DNA from: Chlamydoabsidia padenii
Lineage: Eukaryota; Mucoromycota; Mucoromycetes; Mucorales; Cunninghamellaceae
DNA: 64,000 bases
Direction: 5' to 3'
Assembly (NCBI GenBank): GCA_025330725.1
Contig: JAIWND010000011.1
Coordinates: 682,001 to 746,000, forward strand
This document shows positions 12,550-24,200 of this stretch, in pieces. The notes under the pieces are model-generated. The model saw nothing but the letters and a program-made list of their open reading frames with translations, searched no databases and had not been told where the DNA came from. The translations under genes and the position numbers were made by a program. Position 1 is the stretch's first letter; each line of letters begins with the position of its first letter.

Positions 12550-13925
12550 ATGAATTTACCCTCTAGTATCGACACTTGTCACAATAACAACAAACTTTGG
12601 CGTCGCATTCAAACCATTATACGTAGCGGCCAAGCACAAGCATTTGTACGATTATGTGGGGAACAAGACCGTGCACCTCAAGTAGCGCGTGTGTTATTAA
12701 CTCGGCGACTTGTCAACGATCCCACTTGTCGCCGTCTACTATTACCAACGCAACCACCATCCTTCCAACGTTACTTTGGGACTTGCGTCCGTAATCTTGA
12801 CGCTTTACACATTGCACTCTTGTTACAGCAGGAATCTATCAGTGTGGCACTATTGGACTTTATCAAAAACACAGCGACTCGGAAAGATCTAGGGCAGTTT
12901 GTGAATCATAAATGGGGACAAGAAAATACATCTTTACATTTGGCAGCCTTCTTGGGTATGGCTCGTTTGGTCCAAAAACTCTTGGAATGTGGTGCTGATC
13001 CTATGGCTCGAAATGCAAGACAACAGGGTGCATTGGATGGTTGTACGAACCTTACTTGTATCCACCTCTTACAACAACCAGCTGATAGCAATAACAACAA
13101 CAACAACAATCGTAAAACAGATCTGGCCCGGACTTCAATGTTATTAAAAAAGGCGGTTCAACGTGCATCAACAATGGAATCTCTCATCCACGATTATCAA
13201 CATCATTCTCTTCATCGCAAACCTGCCTTGGTCTTCTCTTCTTCCACCTCCACATCCTCCTACTCTTCTTTATCATCCTTGGAAGAACTTTCTCCTTTAC
13301 CTCGCGATTTTATTCGACACGACGATGACGACGATTTATCTAGAACAACAACAATAATAGCACCAAAAAGATCTCCATCAGTAGATGATACAAGTCAGGG
13401 CATTATTATTAAACCAACCAACAAGTCTGTGCGTTTCAGTCCTGAAACCATCTTACTGGATGCCTGTATTAATGGAGACGTGGACGACCTGATGAATCTA
13501 ATCAACAATCACTCGATCACAGTCATACAAGAATGGGAACATCGATTGGATTTACCTTATTCTCTACTTCATTTGGCTCTTGTTCATCGACAAGAACAGT
13601 TTGCTCGGTTATGGATCTCTTTGTATGGTGTCAATCTGAATGCTACTGATCCTGATGGTAGGACTCCTCTTCATTATGCGGCAACTCTAAAACTTTGGTC
13701 CATCGTCGATCTTTTGGCTCAGCATCCCGATACCCTCATCCATGCGAAAACGAAGACCGGGCTTAAAGTCTATGATTGTCCTCGACTTTTGGTGGATCAA
13801 CGGCGATGTCGAAGTAAGTAGTAGCAAAGGGACGATCTGTTATACTAACATGCTTTTTCTTCTCTTGGATAGGTTTGATTGAACGGGCCGAAAGACGACA
13901 AACAGCAAAGAAGAAGGAACGATGA
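12550..13925 (+). CDS. Ankyrin-repeat protein
   Basis: Exons 12550-13813 and 13873-13925; product 438 residues. Ankyrin-like helices occur in two groups: about residues 80-165 (TSLHLAAFLGMARLVQKLL, CGADPMARN) and about 295-400 (SLLHLALVHRQEQFARLW, GRTPLHYAATLKLWSIVDLL). A Ser/Thr-rich low-complexity linker separates them. No catalytic or membrane domain is visible, so a protein-interaction role is all that can be inferred. The intron removes an early stop and adds a basic tail rich in Arg, Lys and Glu. A seven-codon upstream ORF starting at 12543 overlaps the start codon out of frame. Similar architectures occur in fungal regulators, but I do not recognise a named orthologue. Confidence 0.85.
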
Positions 13926-13928
13926 TCA

Positions 13929-13929
<1 letters not shown>

Positions 13930-13965
<36 letters not shown>

Positions 13966-14194
13966 TATAGTATAGTATAGTATAGTCCTTTATATATATA
14001 TATATATGTATATAGCAATCCCTGTATCAATCTCCCCTCCTCTCTCTCTCTCTCTCTATTATGTGTATTATGCCTCCTCCCCCTCTTTGTATGAAACTTT
14101 AAAATAAACTGTATTGGATCATTTGTAAAAACTTTATTATTATAATTATTACTATTATTACTACTTTAATGCTTATCATTTGTGTGTGGGGTAT
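13930..14194. other. Convergent 3' spacer with simple repeats
   Basis: Holds a run of about 28 T (13931-13958), TATAG and TA repeats, a CT run near 14041-14056 and AATAAA-like signals. It separates the 3' ends of two convergent genes. Confidence 0.6.
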
Positions 14195-14980
14195 TTAAAG
14201 AAAGATTTGGGTGTAAAGTTTACTTTGCTCATGAATAGGCATCTCGGTAGTCTTGAACAGATTCAACTCTTCTTTGATCTGATGAGCCAAAGTAGCATTC
14301 AATCGAGTACAAATAGCATCTGGGTCCGGATGACGGTTATAATCCTGGTGTGAATAAGTCGAATGCACTTGGACCATCTTATCAAATCGAATCACTGGGA
14401 TCCTCTTCTTTTTCTTGGTCGCCGCCGAGTCTTGTGATGAAGGGTGAGCTCGTTTTTTCCCCAACAGGGTAGCACGGTGTTTTAATATCCCCCCCTCGGA
14501 TTTCTTGTCAGCAGTAGGTGATACGGTATTGGATTTGAAAGGTGAGAGGTAATCCGAGTACCAATGTTTGCTTGTATCTACCCATTCAGTCTGTCGCTCA
14601 TAGTTGAAGGGATCTTGCTGCATAATTTCGGGGTCTGGATATTCAATCCCCGCGGTCGAGTCTGTTAATTCAGGTACATCAATGTCCATGGTTACTTCTT
14701 GTTCTTCTTCTTCTTCTTGTAATGAGATGGCATCCATGGGTCGTTCGACTACACATGATAAAGGTCGACTGGAGAAGGAGGCTGGTCGGGGTAGGTCATC
14801 GAGACGTTGACATGAAATGGGCGGTAATGACATGGATCGAGTCTGCATGGGGAAAGGAGGTTGTGGTGAGATTCGAAAGGCATTCTTTAGTCGCATAGTA
14901 ATATGTGTCATTCTCTTTCGCGCCGGATCATCTGAAGCACTTGAAGAAGACCTTGGTCTTGTAAAGTTAGTAGACATCAT
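14195..14980 (-). CDS. Fungal protein with conserved C-terminal block, function unknown
   Basis: Single exon, 261 residues from the ATG giving MMSTNF. Most of the chain is low complexity (Ser, Pro and an acidic QEEEEEQE stretch). The last 80 residues look conserved and structured: GILKHRATLLGKK, a basic KKKKRIPVIRF, then DKMVQVHSTYSHQDYNRHPD, TRLNATLAHQIKEELN and a short EMPIHEQSKLYTQIF end. I recall similar tails in fungal regulatory proteins but cannot name a family with confidence. The basic run could serve nuclear import. No membrane segment or enzyme motif is present. Confidence 0.75.
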   Translation of the reverse strand: MMSTNFTRPRSSSSASDDPARKRMTHITMRLKNAFRISPQPPFPMQTRSMSLPPISCQRLDDLPRPASFSSRPLSCVVERPMDAISLQEEEEEQEVTMDIDVPELTDSTAGIEYPDPEIMQQDPFNYERQTEWVDTSKHWYSDYLSPFKSNTVSPTADKKSEGGILKHRATLLGKKRAHPSSQDSAATKKKKRIPVIRFDKMVQVHSTYSHQDYNRHPDPDAICTRLNATLAHQIKEELNLFKTTEMPIHEQSKLYTQIFL

Positions 14981-15311
14981 CAATGGAAACAAAAAAATGA
15001 AAGAAAGAGAGAGTTTGAATTAAATTGATGTGTTCTTTTTTTTTTCTTTGTAAGGAGATTGATAGGAGTCTTTCTCCTTGTTGTAAGCAAGCGAAATGAA
15101 AAACCAAACACAGACACATAAAAGGTAGGATCGCTGTCTACACACACCCCCTATTTCATCCATCACTTTTTTTTTCCAAACCAATTCCATAAAGTTAAAA
15201 AAAAAGAAGATTTTATTTTTAGATAATACACATGATAACATTATATATATAAAGTAATGATAAACTATACACTAAAGGGGAGGGGAATAAGGAGAAGCAA
15301 AGAGAAGGGGG

Positions 15312-16589
15312 TCATAAGCCATTTAAAGAGGGCGAGTGATAGTATAATGATCCTATCGATTTCTTGTTTCGTTGGCTATTACTGTATCCCAGAGCACGAT
15401 GTAATAGAGGAGGAGGAGTGACAGGTGAATCATCATCATCTGATGGAAACGCCGAAGTTGGGGTGTTGTTGGTAGGATCATCATTGGGAGAGAGAAAATA
15501 TAAAATCCGATGTTTCAATAGCGATTCTTCTTCTTCTTCTTCTTCTTCGTGTTGTTTTTGTGTTTCAACGAGTTCCCAGACTTGATCGAGAGTGATGCTA
15601 TGAATACAAATCATCGGGAAACTACCTTGTTGCCCAGTGGATATGTTGTAACCAATCCCCCAATCTTCGTCGGTATAACAGTGAAGATAGATAATATCCC
15701 CCTTGTTGAGTACAATATCGTAAGGTCGGCATGGTACATTGACATATATGGCTTGATAAAAACAGTAATCATCGGTATGTCGTTTGGCCAACGTGTAAGT
15801 CAGATGCGTGGCTGTTTCCTTGTCGTTGTCCACATGGTTGCTAGTGTCCTTTTTCGTCATGGTATCTTGTTGTGGTGATATAAAAGTGCTGGTTGTGCTG
15901 CTGTTGTTATAGGGTATATAGAGTGTCGAATCGTCGTTGTTGTTTTGATACCGTCGTCGCCAACACCACAGAACCAAGCCGAGAAGAATCAGACCACCAA
16001 TCACCGAGCCAATGATTGCCCCGATCATTTGTATTGAATAGTGAGAACATTGCAGTGTCGTACAACAAGGATCACTTGGCTTGGCTTGACAGAAATTGCA
16101 CCCTTCCGCTTCAGTTGTCCAACCTATCATCATCAAAAGAATCCATAAATAGTCTAGTCCCTTTTTCCTGGTTCCTTCCTTACCACAATAGTTTTCATTG
16201 TCATAGCCATGAATACAAGTTGTTGTTGGTGTAGATAAAGTGTCATTGTGCAAGTTGCAGTTTTGTTGATAGGGGAATGCATAACATGAGACAATAGTGC
16301 AGGTGTCATCACACAAAGAAGGTAAAGTAGGGTTGCAGCCTGATGAATTCTGTATCATTTGAGCACAAAGTATCGTTCGGGCATATCGAGTCGGACCACA
16401 GTCGTGTTCATGGTCACTCAGCCGTTTATCCACTTCTTGTATACTAGTACTGTTGCGTAGCCATAAAGGTCCATTCATGTTATCAATAGCATAGTCTTGA
16501 AAAGCTTGGCATTCCTGAGTTCCAGATAGGCTGAGGCAACCCATGGCAGTGCCAAAGAAGAAAAATGTCGTCTTGAGGATCACCAGCAT
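15312..16589 (-). CDS. Secreted/TM protein with Cys-rich ectodomain and cytoplasmic SH3-like domain
   Basis: Exons from the 5' end: 16184-16589 and 15312-16123; spliced product about 405 residues. A hydrophobic leader (MLVILKTTFFFFGTAMG) is followed by a cysteine-rich ectodomain with N-glycosylation sequons (NSS, NDT). A single transmembrane helix follows (GAIIGSVIGGLILLGLVLW), then basic RRR and a cytosolic part. That part has an SH3-like fold: QAIYVNVPCRPYDIVLNKGD, IIYLHCYTDEDWGIGYN and QGSFPMICI. The order ectodomain-TM-SH3 suggests a surface sensor or adaptor comparable in plan to, but not homologous by sequence with, Sho1. The 60-bp intron is a multiple of three with no stop, so retention would insert 20 residues. 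Confidence 0.8.
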   Translation of the reverse strand: MLVILKTTFFFFGTAMGCLSLSGTQECQAFQDYAIDNMNGPLWLRNSTSIQEVDKRLSDHEHDCGPTRYARTILCAQMIQNSSGCNPTLPSLCDDTCTIVSCYAFPYQQNCNLHNDTLSTPTTTCIHGYDNENYCGKEGTRKKGLDYLWILLMMIGWTTEAEGCNFCQAKPSDPCCTTLQCSHYSIQMIGAIIGSVIGGLILLGLVLWCWRRRYQNNNDDSTLYIPYNNSSTTSTFISPQQDTMTKKDTSNHVDNDKETATHLTYTLAKRHTDDYCFYQAIYVNVPCRPYDIVLNKGDIIYLHCYTDEDWGIGYNISTGQQGSFPMICIHSITLDQVWELVETQKQHEEEEEEEESLLKHRILYFLSPNDDPTNNTPTSAFPSDDDDSPVTPPPLLHRALGYSNSQRNKKSIGSLYYHSPSLNGL

Positions 16590-17078
16590 TCCCAAAGGAT
16601 GGTTATATAAAGTAAGGTAGAAGGGAAGGGTATAATGGTTGGTATTAAGCTAAAAGGTCTTAATAAAATGACCTTGCTATATATCAATCGATGTGGTCGA
16701 GACAAAAATAAAAAATTGAAAGAAGAGAGGAAGAATAAAAAGAGAAAGGTCATCCAAATAAAAAACCTGTCCACACCCTAAAATCAATTTTATAGCCCCG
16801 CCCCCCCCCTCCTTCGTCTGCTGATATGTTATTCTTTTCAGGCTTGATTTTCTTCTATGTGCTATGCTTGCAAGTATACTTCTCCTTGATCATGTCAAGA
16901 AAGTATTCTACATACTTTTTTTTTTTTTGATCCGCCTCTTGAAATAGGGGTGGGGGAAGACGATCCCACGCCTATGAAATCTCGGTTTGGTAAGCGGGAT
17001 TTTAATATTTCTTTTTTAAAAGAGTCGACGTTTTAAAATTTTTTCCTTTTCTCTCTCCTTTACTTTTTTATCTTAATC
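16590..17078. promoter_or_regulatory. Divergent promoter between SH3 protein and SCS7
   Basis: 489 bp between divergent starts. Contains GCGGGATTTTAA at 16994-17005 and a C-rich TTTATAGCCCCGCC string at 16789-16802, one near each gene. Confidence 0.55.
16994..17005 (+). promoter_or_regulatory. Recurrent promoter motif upstream of SCS7
   Basis: GCGGGATTTTAA, 74 bp before the SCS7 ATG, in the sense orientation. Confidence 0.55.
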
Positions 17079-18302
17079 ATGATGACACAACGATATACCT
17101 CAAATCAAGTAGCCACTCATACTTCTTCTGACTCGTGCTGGATCATTTACAACAACAAAGTATATAATGTCACTGAATTCCTAGTGGACCATCCAGGTGG
17201 AGATGATCTTATTCTCGCTTATGCTGGTAAAGATGTAACAATGGTGATGAAGGATATCTTGGAACATGAACATTCTGAAGCGGCATATGACATTTTGGCG
17301 GATTACTGTATTGGCACTCTTGACAACGACACACAAGGTCAATCTACTGCTACAGAAGACAACAAGAAATCAGCCCTCCATCGACAAAGAATGCAGTTAT
17401 TGGAACAAGAAGAAGAAAGCAAGACGTACGGCCAAGCGGACTTTCGCCCCAAGGAAACGGATGCAGCCACCGATATCAAAACCACTCAATTCTTGGACCT
17501 GCGCAAAGCCCTCATTCCACAATTCTTCACTACATCCTTCACCAAAGAATTCTACCTGGAACAAGTCCATAAGCCTCGCTACTTGCCTACCCCTGCCATC
17601 TTTTTTGGTCATCCTCTGCTGGAACCTCTTAGCAAGACGGTATGGTATGTGGTGCCTTTACTCTGGTTACCATTTGCAGCCTATCAATTCTCCATTTCTT
17701 GGGCCGGTGGCGCTCCTCTCCTCTCAGCCTTCTCTTTTGGTTTGGGGGTGGTGATTTGGACCTTGTTGGAATATCTCTTGCATCGCTTCTTATTTCATGT
17801 CGATGATTATTTACCTGATCATCAAATCGCCTTCTTGTTACATTTTACTCTACATGGATTCCATCATTATCTGCCTATGGACAAGTAAGTAGGAATATAT
17901 ATATATATATATATATATAAAAGGAGGGAGGGGGGGAAGACCAAGTAAGGAGGAACACATTTATTAACTTGCCTCTCTTTTTTGATGATTAGACTTCGAC
18001 TTGTCATGCCTCCTACCTTGGGTATTGCTCTCGCCTATCCTTTGATTAGTCTCGGTCACTTTTTATTCCCTCCTTTGATGGCTTATGCTGTGATTGCCGG
18101 TGGTGTGGTGGGTTATGTGATGTATGACTGTACTCATTACTACTTGCATCATGCCAGAGTGTTTGAATATCACTTTAAGGAAATGAAGAAGTATCATATG
18201 GCTCATCATTACAAGAACTATGAAGATGGTTATGGAATTACTTCTAAACTTTGGGATGTTGTCTTTGGCACCGTGCTCCAATACACTGGCTCCAGTAAAT
18301 AG
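17079..18302 (+). CDS. SCS7: Ceramide/sphingolipid fatty acid 2-hydroxylase
   Basis: ER membrane di-iron enzyme that alpha-hydroxylates the very-long-chain fatty acid of ceramides, with electrons from its fused cytochrome b5 domain. Exons 17079-17884 and 17993-18302; product 371 residues, the usual length. Residues 5-90 are the b5 domain with heme ligand motif VDHPGGDD and the second His in LEHEHSEAA. The hydroxylase half contains the histidine clusters HRFLFH, HFTLHGFHH, HYYLHH and HMAHH, plus four hydrophobic helices such as VWYVVPLLWLPF and LLSAFSFGLGVVIWTLL. The splice restores PMDKLRLVMPP across the join. The gene is complete and shows no defect. Confidence 0.96.
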
Positions 18303-19660
18303 ATTATTTTTTTATACTTTATTAATATCATTATTATTACATACACATTCGTACATACCACCTTACCACTTTTTAGTTTTAATCTGTCTCTTTAATAGCA
18401 TCACCCCCCTCTCTCTCTTACTCTCTTATAATGTTTATTACTCCTTTTAACTTTTAACATTAAATTAATAAAAACCGTATGATCATCCCTGTCAGTCATT
18501 ATGACTCTTCTTTCCAAACAACAACTTTTTTTTTACTCCTCATCTTACGGTGAAGGAATCTACTGCTTCTCACCAGTGTCAGTAGTAATCTTCCCCTGGA
18601 CGCCCCAAGTGAAAATGATAGGATCATGCATTCGATTTTATCGTGTGTATGGACCATCACTAGTAGCGTATGCCTTACTTGGTATCATTATGCAGTTGTC
18701 TTCCACTGGATGCCTCCAAGGCGTTGGCTGTATTATTGATTGCCTATTATATCCCGATATTTACTTTACCTTGTCTTACACCTTTAGTTTAGATGATTTG
18801 ATTTTATTCTTTTATAATTACACTTGATAAACTGTTTCTATATTGTCTCTCACTGTCTTTTAAAATTGTCTTTTACTTGAACAATACAATACATCGACAC
18901 CTCTTTGGGCGACTTGTTAAACACTATATTCCCGATATTTGTTTTTTGCACAATTTACTACCCAAGACTTTTTTTACATACATAAAGATTAGTTCAAAAC
19001 AAGCATTATTTTATTTCCACGCTATTGTAAATATGGGGGAAGGGGGACTAAACTACAGAAATGTGTGAAGAGAGGGGAAGAGAGATAAATATCATAAAAC
19101 TGTCAAAAACCTATATGGTATCACCACTTTATTTCATTGTTCGATTCAATCCAATTCAATGTTGATTTGTTGACTGGCCTGTTGCCTATATGAATCCATC
19201 GTTGTTGATCATCATCTAATCCAGCATACATATGATATGAGAAGTAAGATCATCGATCTACCCACAGTCATTCCATTGTCTTTTGTCCTTCATTTTATTA
19301 ATGGTGGTGGTTGTAACTGATAGCCCCATCCATACGTCTTTGTTTAAAATGTTGATGAGAAGCCTACCCACCGAGATGGAAGCTTTCGTAGTGATATGGT
19401 TGCTGATTACTTGTTCATATGTGCCTTGTTTGCCCACCCAATCTGATCAATTTGGTATGTAATAGTTGTACGTCGAGATACCATGATGTAGCAATAGTCG
19501 TATAGTCGGAAGTTGCTTACCTTGCTCAAGTTCATTCATTGTTTCACAGGATCGGCGTCAAAGAGAGATGGATCGTCTTTTTTGCTGCACCTTTTGATAT
19601 AACTGTCGTCCGCCCAAAGCCAAATAAAAAAAAGGTCTCCATTTCCCCCTAGTACACAGT
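18303..19660. other. Gene-poor spacer
   Basis: About 1.4 kb downstream of SCS7. ORFs of about 108 and 63 codons on + lack domains. The minus strand at 19100-19560 has GT-AG-like signals that might be 3' exons of the doubtful gene at 19667-20024, but the frames do not join without a stop. Confidence 0.4.
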
Positions 19661-19666
19661 CCAATT

Positions 19667-20024
19667 TCTACTTGGGAGAGAGAGAGAGAGAAACAAAAGT
19701 ATTAGTATCAGGGTTTTGCTAAAGGTGTTCATCCAAGAAGAAAGGGACCACTCTTTCCTTTTACGTGGTGTTTCCCTTACTTTGTGTTGTTTTTGTTTCT
19801 TTACCTTTGCCAAGTTGAGATCCAGTTCAATGAGTTTCAATCGAGAGTCTACCATCATCAGTAAATCGCAGCCCATTACCACAGAATCAGTTACCTATTG
19901 TGAAGAACACTAGTGGAGGGAAGGTTCGTTCGTTCGTTATTAGGATTCGCACGGATGAATTGCTTGAGACTGGTAGGGTTCATAATCCAAGGTCGATGAT
20001 ACAGTATAGTCATACCATTGCCAT
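19667..20024 (-). pseudogene. Possible small gene or decayed gene, 5' exons only clear
   Basis: Exon 1 (20016-20024) gives MAM. Exon 2 (19805-19894) gives a clean 30-codon helix-like segment ending RLKLIELDLNLAK. Both introns are phase 0 with good GT-AG sites, and the second has a TACTAATAC branch point and CT-rich tract before the acceptor at 19668. After that all three frames stop within about 45 codons, and downstream exons cannot be joined in frame. The promoter motif lies 107 bp upstream (20131-20144), supporting a once-functional gene. I do not recognise the protein. Either it is a very short gene or a pseudogene. Confidence 0.35.
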
Positions 20025-20130
20025 GTTAAAAAAAGAAGAGTGAGTAAATGGTGGAAGCAAAGAAGAATAAAAAGAAAAGAAAAAAAAAAGGGGGGGGGAG
20101 CTTTTATTTTTTCAACTTCTTGAAATTTAT

Positions 20131-20144
20131 TTTTCAAATCCCGC
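20131..20144 (-). promoter_or_regulatory. Recurrent promoter motif
   Basis: TTTTCAAATCCCGC, a perfect copy followed closely by CGTTTCAAACG; 107 bp upstream of the doubtful ATG at 20024. Confidence 0.5.
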
Positions 20145-21253
20145 TCGTTTCAAACGTTTGCCTTGGCCGATCCCTTACTTGGTTCTCTCTGAAACTTGGC
20201 TCACTTATAGGTGAAGTAGACATGACATCCACAGCAGCTAAAGAAAACGCCACATTCATTACTAGAATCCATTCTTAACTCTTACCTTTTTTCACTATAA
20301 TCATTATCGCTTGGCAATCACGGGCATATTTTATTTTCTGTTTGCTACTGTCTTATCACAAGATGGGTGATAAAGTCATATGTATATATATATATAAAGC
20401 TTAGCCAAAGGAAAGACAATAGAAAAAGAAAATAACAAGTACAAGTATCAAGCCAAGGCACTTTGCATGAATATCGGGATTCGAATATTTGTAAGCACCC
20501 TGATCATTGAATCAGATGATCATGATTAAAGAAATAAACGACATGAAAGTAAAGACAATGATCTAAAAGTAAAAAGACGAGACAATATTTATTTCATGTC
20601 TATCGCTTACTGATATAATCAGTTCGTTTTCTTTTTTTATTGTATTCGTTTGATAAAGCTTTTGCTGTTGTTCTTGTTGTTGGTGGTGGTGGGTGTCATT
20701 TTCGAATCCCACTAAATTTAGTGGACCACTGTGGATGCCCTGATATCCCATTTTTCAAGTGCGCAAGGGGAATCAAATGAATCAATTATGCAATCCATTT
20801 GATCTTTTTATCAAACTCAGGCAACTGGCGCTGTAAAAGACACACGATCTACCCTTGCTCTTCGTGCATTCGATTCCGATCCCAACATCCTTTCGTTGAT
20901 AATTTCTTTATGTATATAAAAATGAGCTTGATTGTATACTTTGAGCTGCCCGTTATAGGTTCAGGAACGGCAGGGATAGCTTTCTACAACAAAGTTTTCT
21001 ACCCTCGTGTTAAAAGGGAGGTTAGTTTAGTTTGCATAACTGTCAAGGCATATCACCCCAAGATATAATTTTATAAACACAGACATTCTATTCGTTTATA
21101 TCATTTTACTACCAATAAAATTCGTCTTTATTACTGTATGCAACAAATCAAATCAAACTATATTTATAAACCGAGTCAACTAATCAATATCCATAGTGTC
21201 GTCTTCTTGTTTATTGATTCCCAATAATCGGACGGGCTTCAAGAATTCAAGGT
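20145..21253. other. Gene-poor spacer
   Basis: About 1.1 kb, AT-rich. Contains TTTGCATGAATATCGGGATTC near 20463-20483, similar to sequences near 2804 and 10038. Short ORFs show no recognisable domains. Confidence 0.45.
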
Positions 21254-24200
21254 CTAGATCACACCGTTGATTAGTAAACGATCCATGTCTTTTTTTTTCT
21301 TCTTCTCTAAACTAGGATTACCTTTCAAATAGCCGCTACACTGTAAGCTAACTTCTGTATGATCCAGGTTGAGATTTGTAAGATTGGTCATACCTAAAGC
21401 GAAAAAAAAAAAAAAGTATACCGATTTGGTTAGTCAGTTTGCATGAGTGTTTGCATTGATGACTTACCCGCCAATGCCTTGACCCCTTTATCAGATACGC
21501 CATGACATTTCTGCAAATTTAACGTCCGCAACTGGGATGCATATCCTGTTTCTTCATTGTTCCCCATAACAACCAATGCGATATTGCTGATTTGTGTTCG
21601 TCCAAGTGACAGAGTATTTAGCTTTATCAGTCCTATACATATAAAACTGTATTGTTAGTCATCCGGTACGGTCATTGTTATATACATATTACCATTCAAA
21701 GACAATAGGCCCCGATCTGACACACTCGTTTGATCCAAGTAAAGTTTCTCCAGTTCTTGCAGATCTAATTATATTAAAAAGCTGGTTTTAAAAAAATACC
21801 TCGTTAAGAATGTGGCTTTACCTTTTAATTGTGCTATGCCATCATCAGTCACTTTGGTTCCAGTCAAACTGAGATAATTTAATTGGGTCATTTTAGCAAT
21901 GTGCTTGACACCATCATCCGTCACATTCAGAAAGCCGGTCAAATCCAAATGTCGTAAAGGAGTGTCTTCCACAGAGTTAGAAAAAAAAAAAAAAAAAAAA
22001 AAGAGAGAGAGAGGGTTAGCTTTGGTTTCTCCGTCTTATTAGGGTACTTACCTATGAATCTGATCAGTATATCATCCAGTTCGTGTTCCCGATTAGGAAA
22101 CTGTATCATTTCAAGATGAAGCAAGCCTACGGAAAGAAGAGTGTGAATCAATCGGATTTTCAAGTTCATCATAACTTACCTTTAGCAAATCGCGCTAAAC
22201 CAGAAGTGGTTATTTCAGTACATCCACCCAGTTTCAATTCCTTTAATCGTCCAAATCCTGCCACCAACTGTATCATATCGTCGTCAGTAATGCCCGTGTT
22301 ACTCACATCCAGAGTTTCCAGTGATTTGTTCAGATGCTTCATAGATTGTGGTGCCATCTCTTGTTTACCAATGCCTGTCCCGCCCAAGGATAAATGTACT
22401 AAAGCGATAAAACCTAGAAAAAAAGAAAAGACCAATAAAAAAAAAAACAGTCTACAAATGTGTGCCCTCCTTACCTTGGATTGATGTGAATGTGTTTGAG
22501 GACTTTATACTTTTACACCCAGACAAGAGAAGCGTTTCCAAGGTTTGTTGACATTGAGAGTGGGTTGCAAACCACTGTAGGCCCCCGTCAGTAATACGTG
22601 TTTTGGACATGTTCAGATAAAGAAGAGAAGGCAGTTCTACATTACCAAGATAAGATATAAAATGTTAGATCGAGTTACCATAATGGTTTGTTATATGAGA
22701 CCTTACCTGTAATAGATTTTAAACCTTTGTCTGTTATCTTGCAGTTGCTGATATCAAGGTAGTCAAGATATCGTAGAGCTATCAAATTAAAAAAGATATT
22801 AGTATATGGGAGGAAGAGGTTGGATCACTTACTTTCGAGTTGTTTGATACCAGCATCCGTAATCAAATCGCATCCATGTAGCACAAGTTTTGTTAACGTG
22901 GTGGCATTTGATAGCTCTTCCAAAAGTGAGTCTGTGGCATAAACATAAGAATCCAGGATTACTTGCTGTAGATAGCTATGTCGAATTGGAGAAAATGTTA
23001 GGCTATACACTAATGGGGTTTTCTTTTTCTTTTTCTTTTTTACCAATGACGGATCAGTCTGGAGATAGACAGTCGATCCAGTTTTCTTGTTTCCATTAAT
23101 CGATTTAAAAGGAGATTGGCCAAATTAGGAGATACATATACCAAACTTTTCAGCAATCTTTGGGTGTCCTTGCTTGAAGAAGAGAGAATAGCTATGGTAA
23201 AGTCAATGTATATATATAAAAAAAAAACATTAGTACAGTCACTATTTTTCTTCTATTATCTTACATACCTGCCACCTGTGAAGTACATGTTTCTTTCAAA
23301 GATTTGATGTCGCGATTGACTTTCTTGCGTTGAGTGCTTTTGTTGTCCATATTGTCATTTTGTAATACCCGTTGTTGGATGGCAGTCAACATATTCCGTC
23401 GGCGATTGGTGCCTTCTACTATACATCACCATCAAAAAGAAAAGTATGTTAGTTTCAAATTTAGGTTATAATACATTTGATATAGTATATACCTTCTTCT
23501 TCTTCTTCAATGGAATGATCAGCTATTGTCGTTGGAGTATCCCCAATATCATCATCCCCGAGACGGTGTCCAGATTGACCCCAATTCCAGTTTGGATTAA
23601 TTACACGGTTTTGGCGAGCAAAAGGTGAGCGATCGGTGATTCTTCTTGTTCTTGATCGGTGAGGGTCTACTACAGGCTGCCGGATAAAATGTTCGTCTTG
23701 GGTGTCGTTGGCTTGTTGCATGTCTTCATCTTCGGTTGTTGTTTCCACTGTTGCTGATATACGACCAATATTCAATGATACATTTGGCATAAACCCTATA
23801 AATAGGTATAAAGATAAGGAAAATCAGTCAACGTTATTCTGTTTGTGAGGGCACCTTACCAGCGTCTCGTATCGACAGGTTGATCTCATCTGGACCAAAA
23901 GTCCGACGAGGAAATGCCTAGAGAGTAAAAATGGATGAGTATAAATGCGTATTAAAATTGGATACATACCGAAATTAAGCAAATAGATTCACCAGCACCA
24001 AGAGAATTTCCAATGGCGGCTTCCTGATCAGCAGCAAACTGATATAGATGATCTAACAAGACTGTGCCATCAAAAGATTGTCGGACCACAGATCCATCAC
24101 TGAGCTTAAACTTTGGTGCATAATGAGTAAAAAAAAAAAAAAAAAAAAAAAGTTAGTGAGAAATGAGAATAAAACACTAGACTACCTGTATCAAAGCTGA

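Noticed and set aside
18501..18827. 108-codon plus-strand ORF after SCS7
   Set aside because: Hydrophobic and Cys/Tyr/Phe-rich composition typical of random AT-rich sequence; no recognisable family.
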